Positions 59,143 through 64,000 of a stretch of 64,000 bases of DNA are shown here, in pieces. The DNA is taken from assembly GCF_000209165.1 (NCBI RefSeq), contig NC_009042.1, positions 1,054,001 to 1,118,000 on the forward strand, given 5' to 3'. The notes beneath the pieces were generated by a model. The model was not told the DNA's origin. It did not search any database and was given only the letters and a program-made list of their open reading frames with translations. Source of the DNA: Scheffersomyces stipitis CBS 6054 (Eukaryota; Ascomycota; Pichiomycetes; Serinales; Debaryomycetaceae). Made by a program: the position numbers and the translations under genes. Positions within the stretch are counted from its first letter, which is position 1. Each line of letters opens with the position of its first letter.

Positions 59143-60099
59143 TGTGGGGTGTTGTAGCTCTGCTGATTCCTACAAGGTCCAGACTCTTGAATTCTAGCGG
59201 TAGTTCTACAATCGTATACCTGATGTCCGTGAAGTTTCGTATAATATGAAATTGAATACACAAATACAGCTAAAAGGGGAAACGGTGATCCTGCATGTAT
59301 TCGCATGTCATAATGTTATCTGGGGCAGGAGATGCCAAGATGGATGAAAACTGTGTCTTAGAAGTCAGACATTATTGAAGAATACAGAGATTGAAGACAA
59401 TATACCAAAGGCGTAATGAGTTAGACAAGTGTTTAGTTACAGAATTTAAAGTATTTTGTGTGTTTTACTCTGGTATAATTTCACGGAAAATGGCTGCGAA
59501 TTCTGAAAAATTCACTATTAGCTACTTTCCAGAAACTAAAACATACAAAAGCCAAAAGGAATTAAACTCCCTGAAATGCCAAATGCTAAATTTGCTACAA
59601 TATATGGATTTCAAGTAGTATGAATAATTTAACTTAGAATTGTTCCAAATGCTGTAGCTCCATTCTTCACTTTATGATCTGAGACAGTCTCAGTCAAAAC
59701 TCACATTTTTCGTATTTTCTCTCGCTGATGACAAACCAATGTGGCCAATTTGGCCAATTCCACATCACGCTTAATAGCAACAACCACATACAAGTCGTCT
59801 GCCCAGCAGCACAGCCTGACTCTGTTTCCCATGACGACTGCAGTGCTGGTACAGAATTGTGCAACCATCGCAGCTCCTGCACACATTGTTCCATAATATT
59901 ATGGCCATTATCAGAGGACTGGAATTCACAGTTAAGGCTTCAGTGGCGGAAAGGTCTCTGCACTGGTCGCTTTAACATCTGCTGGACACCTTCTGTGTTG
60001 ACACAAATATACGGGTATACAAGTTTATTCTTGTACTCTTTTCACTTTCTTGTTTCCACCGTTTTTTGTCTTTTGCCCATATAACTGGAATTTTTCACT
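59143..60099. other. Intergenic region with small ORFs of doubtful status
   Basis: Divergent promoter between the SRF1-like and KHE1-family genes. A 42-codon ORF (59490-59618, +) starts in a good context (GGAAAATGGCT) but resembles nothing known and uses a CTG codon. A 61-codon minus-strand frame (59701-59886) overlaps a more GC-rich patch (59720-59990). Neither is called as a gene. Confidence 0.4.
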
Positions 60100-61212
60100 A
60101 TGCTCAACTATGGAGTTACGATAAGACAATTGGGACGTAGACCGATTGCGACTGGGCTCAATAACTTGCTTGTGGTTCAAAGACGAGCTGTATCTTCTTT
60201 GCAGGATGATAAGAGCAAAATCATCAACCACGATTCCATATACGTGCTCTCTATCCCCATCACCACGTACAAGTCCTATATCTACTGTAACCACAAGCCT
60301 AGCATACTAGACAAGAGCCAGAAACTGAAGTTCCCTTTGGTGACCAAGATCGAAACCAAAGTCACCGGAATAGCAGCCAAAGGCTGGAACTCTTTGAGTA
60401 CTTCAAAAAAGTCGTACAACGTCAAAATCACAAACTTCATCAAGAAGCTCCTCAATACTATTCCCTACGAGGAAAACTGCTTGAAGTCATTTCCGTCACA
60501 GACAGCAATGATTCGAGAAATCAATGAAGAATCGTTGGACGAGGTCAACAAGAAATTAGACTCAGAGGGAACTGCCTCGGCTGTTGTTCTGTCACAAATA
60601 GACGATCTTAATATTCCACACCACCAAATCAAACCCATCCCGTTATTACACCCTTCGTTCCAACAACCAACAACCATCTTGAACCAATTGTATAACTTCA
60701 GAGACAACGCACACCTGAAGCACTTCAAGTATGCTGTCCTATGCGGTGTCGGCATTCCTCTCTCTTTGCCATTTGCCTTGGTACCAGTAGTTCCCAACGT
60801 GCCTGGCTTCTATATTGCCTACCGATTCTACTGCCACGTCAAGGCTCTACTCGGAGTCAAGCACTTGAATTACCTTTTGGAAGTAGAGCCCAAAAGAGAA
60901 CTTGCTGCAAGTCAAGAAGACCCAAAAGTTAAGCTAGAGACAATTACGGATGAAAAGGCTATCTTGGATACTAAGCACTTGTCCTTCAGTGCTGTACACG
61001 AACTCGACAAAATCTACAGAAGAGGAAACATCCGTAATAGCTTGGGCGAACCAGTGCAAGAAGAAGAAAGAGTAATTATCTCCGAGAAAATCATTGATGA
61101 TCTCTGCTCAGAATTCAGCATGGACTACTTAAAAGACGACTTGTTGAAGGCATTGAAACAGGAATCAGCCAGACTAAGCAAGAACTTGAAAGTAGACGAT
61201 GCTGTCGAGTAA
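60100..61212 (+). CDS. Mitochondrial K+/H+ exchange-related protein (Mit_KHE1 family, YDL183C-like)
   Basis: A 370-residue protein likely of the mitochondrial inner membrane. An Arg-rich N-terminus (about 1-30, MLNYGVTIRQLGRRPIATG) looks like a targeting presequence. The block YVLSIPITTYKSYIYCNHKP (about 47-66) and the later LYNFRDNAHLKHFKYAVLCG with hydrophobic helices (about 205-245, GIPLSLPFALVPVVPNVPGFYIAYRFYCH) match the fungal Mit_KHE1 family, linked in S. cerevisiae to mitochondrial potassium/proton exchange. The C-terminal third is charged and soluble. The molecular mechanism of the family is not firmly known. Confidence 0.72.
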   Translation: MLNYGVTIRQLGRRPIATGLNNLLVVQRRAVSSLQDDKSKIINHDSIYVLSIPITTYKSYIYCNHKPSILDKSQKLKFPLVTKIETKVTGIAAKGWNSLSTSKKSYNVKITNFIKKLLNTIPYEENCLKSFPSQTAMIREINEESLDEVNKKLDSEGTASAVVLSQIDDLNIPHHQIKPIPLLHPSFQQPTTILNQLYNFRDNAHLKHFKYAVLCGVGIPLSLPFALVPVVPNVPGFYIAYRFYCHVKALLGVKHLNYLLEVEPKRELAASQEDPKVKLETITDEKAILDTKHLSFSAVHELDKIYRRGNIRNSLGEPVQEEERVIISEKIIDDLCSEFSMDYLKDDLLKALKQESARLSKNLKVDDAVE

Positions 61213-61819
61213 GTCTTGTCGTACACTCATACTTAGTATTTATACATAGTGCATTCTTATAAATAGTCAACCTTTACCAATTGACGATACTCGTATATCT
61301 ACACCAAAGCAATCCAACGTATTGGTGCTACTAAAAGGAAATATATTCGCAGCAATAGAGGCACATTTCTCTGCTAACTATGAGAAGGTACAAATTTAGG
61401 GCTACTCCAATTGTACCCAAAAAAATATAAGAAATCTTTAATAAGCGTTGGCAATACAACCTCAATCCTTGAATACAAACATATCCCCAAATTGAGTCCT
61501 AGATCGGCCAATTCCACCCCTACCAACACCGTTTCTGTCCACCAATAATCTACCCACTTCTGATAGCTTGGAATGGTAGCGCCGTCTCAAATCACGATGA
61601 CACAGGGCTCATTCTTAGCCCTAGATTTCCACACGTGACTCAAATAAACGTCACACCATAGTTAACCGTTGGCCATCTACCTGTACACAGCAATTTTCAT
61701 AGTCATTCGACGTTGACCAACCCACTCCTCTCTTGGAGTTATAAAAAGTACTGCACTTCCTCTATTAACAATATTTTTCCTCTCCCTTTCCTTTCTACCA
61801 TACACTATATTCATCCAAA
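61213..61819 (+). promoter_or_regulatory. RPL41 promoter with Tbf1-like and Cbf1 sites
   Basis: AGCCCTAG (61617-61624, one base off RRCCCTAA) sits eight bases before CACGTG (61632-61637), within ACACGTGAC. Both lie about 190-200 bases upstream of RPL41. In C. albicans ribosomal-protein genes use Tbf1 plus Cbf1 rather than Rap1. A TATA box TTATAAAAAG lies at 61739-61748, 72 bases before the ATG, followed by a pyrimidine-rich leader. Confidence 0.7.
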
Positions 61820-61897
61820 ATGAGAAATAAGTGGAGAAAGAAGAGAGTTAGAAGACTTAAGAGAAAGAGACGGAAGGTTAGAGCTAGATCCAAGTAA
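61820..61897 (+). CDS. RPL41: 60S ribosomal protein eL41
   Basis: A 25-residue ORF, too short for most gene finders, encoding the almost invariant basic peptide eL41: MRNKWRKKRVRRLKRKR followed by RKVRARSK. Relative to S. cerevisiae it differs only at residues 3 and 10 (Ala to Asn, Thr to Val). It is a rod-like peptide at the bridge between ribosomal subunits. The ATG context (CCAAAATGAG), TATA box and Tbf1/Cbf1 promoter agree with a highly expressed ribosomal gene. No intron is seen. Stop TAA at 61895-61897. Confidence 0.97.
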   Translation: MRNKWRKKRVRRLKRKRRKVRARSK

Positions 61898-62474
61898 ACG
61901 GACAGAAGCTGAATTGACGTCTACAAGGAAGTAGCGTTGGGGAGAAATGGAGCTCCATACCGAACAATAACAGTTAAGAGAAGTAATAGCACACGAGTGT
62001 GCCTAGTCAATAAAGCAATTTGTTAATCAAGTACAAACAATGGGTTATTGGTTTTCCTGCTAGTATTTTGTGGGGTGAAGACGATCTTTGATGTTGCCGA
62101 ATTGTTGATTCGGTCTTTTGGATTTTATTCTAGTTCTTAGTAACCGTTTCATTTAGTAGCTGCTTTCGAGCACTTATAAATGTAATGTCCGTAAATATGT
62201 TAATAAAAGCCATTATGGTATAAATTGAGCTGTAGTCGTGAATTCGTAGCTTGGGTTGTCTAGATTTCACTGGACAATTCTTCAATTTTCAGAGAGTTAA
62301 GTCGACATATTTTTTTCTGTGGCGGTACGGATGTTTACAAACTGGTTCCCAAATAGGACAGGTGCTGCTGTACCTTCTATTTTTTGCCGCTTCGAAAATG
62401 GCTGCAACACTTCCACAAGTAATCATTAAATTTAGAATTCTTTGTGGAAGCGTTGAGAACATTGGTCAAAGATC
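61898..62474. other. Intergenic region with an overlapping upstream ORF
   Basis: Holds the RPL41 3' flank and the leader of the next gene. An upstream ORF of 35 codons begins at an ATG in strong context at 62398 (CGAAAATGGCT) and ends at 62505, overlapping the next gene's start in another frame. Confidence 0.5.
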
Positions 62475-63824
62475 ATGGAAACGAGACCGTTGCCACTGGG
62501 AATAACCATTGATCTTCCTAGGAGGACTTTGGAGCCAAAGCGGCAGTCAGGAGACGAAAAAATAGAAGTTCCCAGCCATTTCCGATCCTATTCTGCTTCG
62601 GCATTAGGAAGAATCAATTGCGTTCAAGAGGTTGACTTGCAAACTCAACATGGATCCGTAGATCTGCAAAATTATCCAGTCCCAGGAACCCTTGAAATTC
62701 TGGCCCGTGATGAAAGACGTTCCAAAGTGGATACCTGGCCCCCTAGTACAGTTTCCCCTCTAAGGCCACTGAAGAAGACCAACTTACAAGATGTTCATCC
62801 AACGCTGAACCAGTTGCTCTCTCAGGAATCGGATAAAATTATTGAACCTACAGATCTATATCCTAAGAAATCGCTTAAAGTCATAAGATCCAATGGTAAC
62901 TTCCGATCTGTGCCAAAACATTCACAAACTGTAGAATTCCCTTACAATGACTTTTACAGGCAGCCTTCTACAGTTGTGAAGTCAGACTCTTCGTCTAGTT
63001 TTGAAATAGATACTGCTTCTCCAACTGATGATTACTGTGATGAAAGCCCGTTTCCTCACCTCGAATACTCGATCATCAGCCCTCATGAGCCACCATATGA
63101 ACCAATCACTCTTGCTCAAGAGATATCTATAAGAAAGGAAGTGGCTAGTCGCCAGCACAACTTGCTACCCACAGGTGACTACTTGCAAGAATACATGGAA
63201 GATAGGCTCGTGAGATGGAGACCCAGTGATTCACAGCACAACAACGAATTATCAATAAATGGTAATCATGTCTACCAACAAGATGTAAGTTTGCAGAGAG
63301 CTCAATCCAGAGGGATGTTTTCCAATTTTGGAACTTGGTTCTCAAGGATGTACAAAGAAACTCCTCCGCCACCGACAGAACAACCGGCTCCAAATACAGA
63401 GGAAACCAGTTCTTTACAACAATCTCCGGTTGAACTACGTCTTGTACAGAGATCGGCAGATATTCCTGACTACCGAGACATTCTTTCCAACGTACAATTC
63501 AAACCAAACAGTTCCATTTCTTGTCTTCCGAAGACAACCACAAAAATGAGAGACAACCATTCACATATAACAATAGTAGTTAACGAACCTACAGCAGCAG
63601 AAATACCATTGTATACTCCAAACGGGATGCCGTTGAAACAATACCTTCTAGACTTCGAGAAGGAAGACAGCCACAATGAATCAAGGGGAGATTCCAATGC
63701 CATCTTCAACTCGTTGGATCAAGAGGTCCGAGAGTTGATTCTGGGAGTGGACAACTTCATCCTTGACTTCTTTAGCCAATCATGGCAATGTATTACAAAC
63801 GTTGTGTCCGGATGTCTGTTTTAG
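62475..63824 (+). CDS. Protein of unknown function, 449 residues
   Basis: I do not recognise it. Pro/Ser-rich and probably disordered for most of its length, with mixed-charge segments. Possible short linear motifs include RSYSASALGR (about 37-46), a Pro run ETPPPPTEQPAP (about 295-306), and a helical, acidic-hydrophobic end (EVRELILGVDNFILDFFSQSW, about 418-438). The final CITNVVSGCLF carries a Cys at -3, not a CaaX box. No membrane segment is evident. Start at the first in-frame ATG; an overlapping upstream ORF could repress its translation. Confidence 0.7.
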   Translation: METRPLPLGITIDLPRRTLEPKRQSGDEKIEVPSHFRSYSASALGRINCVQEVDLQTQHGSVDLQNYPVPGTLEILARDERRSKVDTWPPSTVSPLRPLKKTNLQDVHPTLNQLLSQESDKIIEPTDLYPKKSLKVIRSNGNFRSVPKHSQTVEFPYNDFYRQPSTVVKSDSSSSFEIDTASPTDDYCDESPFPHLEYSIISPHEPPYEPITLAQEISIRKEVASRQHNLLPTGDYLQEYMEDRLVRWRPSDSQHNNELSINGNHVYQQDVSLQRAQSRGMFSNFGTWFSRMYKETPPPPTEQPAPNTEETSSLQQSPVELRLVQRSADIPDYRDILSNVQFKPNSSISCLPKTTTKMRDNHSHITIVVNEPTAAEIPLYTPNGMPLKQYLLDFEKEDSHNESRGDSNAIFNSLDQEVRELILGVDNFILDFFSQSWQCITNVVSGCLF

Positions 63825-63959
63825 GATCTTCAGAGTTTATAGAATGTCTTTATATTGAACTTAGTAGATATCGTAATCTAAAGGAAATAAGCAAAGTGAA
63901 TACATAAAAGTAAATAAGTTTAAAATCAAGTCAGATGAATTGAATCAGAATGTTAGAGC

Positions 63960-64000
63960 TTACTCGGAAGCTTCGGCAAATCTTTCAGAAATCGAAGTCA
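63960..64000 (-). CDS. C-terminal end of a possible gene running off the window
   Basis: On the minus strand the edge reads ...TSISERFAEASE then a TAA stop (63960-63962). Only about 12 codons are inside the window, so nothing about function can be said. The 135-base gap to the preceding gene, in convergent orientation, would be typical here. Confidence 0.35.
   Translation of the reverse strand, partial: TSISERFAEASE

Overview
This window reads as nuclear DNA of a budding yeast, most likely a CUG-Ser ('CTG clade') species. Scheffersomyces (Pichia) stipitis or a close relative is my best guess, but I could not test it. The evidence is: compact genes without evident introns, yeast TATA boxes and fungal-only families. 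CTG codons are also strikingly avoided: I count two in the 804-codon YTA12 frame, neither in a conserved motif. Two spliceosomal genes that S. cerevisiae lost (SF3B6/p14 and the U5 40-kDa WD protein) are retained. Proteins below use the standard code, so a residue given as Leu at a CTG codon may be Ser.

Layout. 0-4.2 kb: membrane-anchored secretory cyclophilin (+), SF3B6-like RRM protein (+), OST1 (-). 4.2-6.1 kb: large divergent promoter with repeated motifs. 6-11.2 kb: DNM1 (+) convergent with a TBC Rab-GAP (-). 11.4-11.7 kb: U6 snRNA gene (-) with a downstream Pol III B block and an inverted repeat in its 5' flank. 12.5 kb: a 50-residue ORF with gene-like codon use. 13.7-18.6 kb: two tandem GT15 alpha-mannosyltransferases (MNT1/MNT2 type) separated by 2.4 kb of apparently empty DNA. 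20.8-28.2 kb: a low-complexity protein of unknown function (+), YTA12 (+) and SCM3 (-). 29-35.4 kb: COA4, PPT1 and COP1, all on the minus strand. 36-47.8 kb: UTR2, BRO1 and a YCF1/BPT1-type ABC transporter, all minus. 49-54.2 kb: a SNF2-family ATPase (+) convergent with the SNRNP40 homolog (-). 54.6-59.1 kb: CDC53 and an SRF1-like membrane protein (both minus). 60.1-63.8 kb: a mitochondrial K+/H+ exchange-related protein, the 25-codon RPL41, and a protein of unknown function (all plus). The right edge holds the last codons of a possible minus-strand gene.

There is no operon logic, but themes recur. Secretory pathway and cell wall: OST1, two mannosyltransferases, COP1, UTR2 and the cyclophilin. 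Mitochondria: DNM1, YTA12, COA4 and the KHE1-family protein. Splicing: U6, SF3B6 and SNRNP40. Endosome and vacuole traffic: BRO1, TBC GAP and ABC transporter. Chromosome and cell-cycle control: SCM3, CDC53 and the SNF2 ATPase.

I found no transposon, CRISPR array, tRNA or viral element. The most interesting points are the U6 locus architecture, atypical residues in the p14 and cyclophilin proteins, a zinc-finger and repeat-bearing SCM3, overlapping upstream ORFs at three genes, the 50-residue ORF and several promoter tandem duplications.
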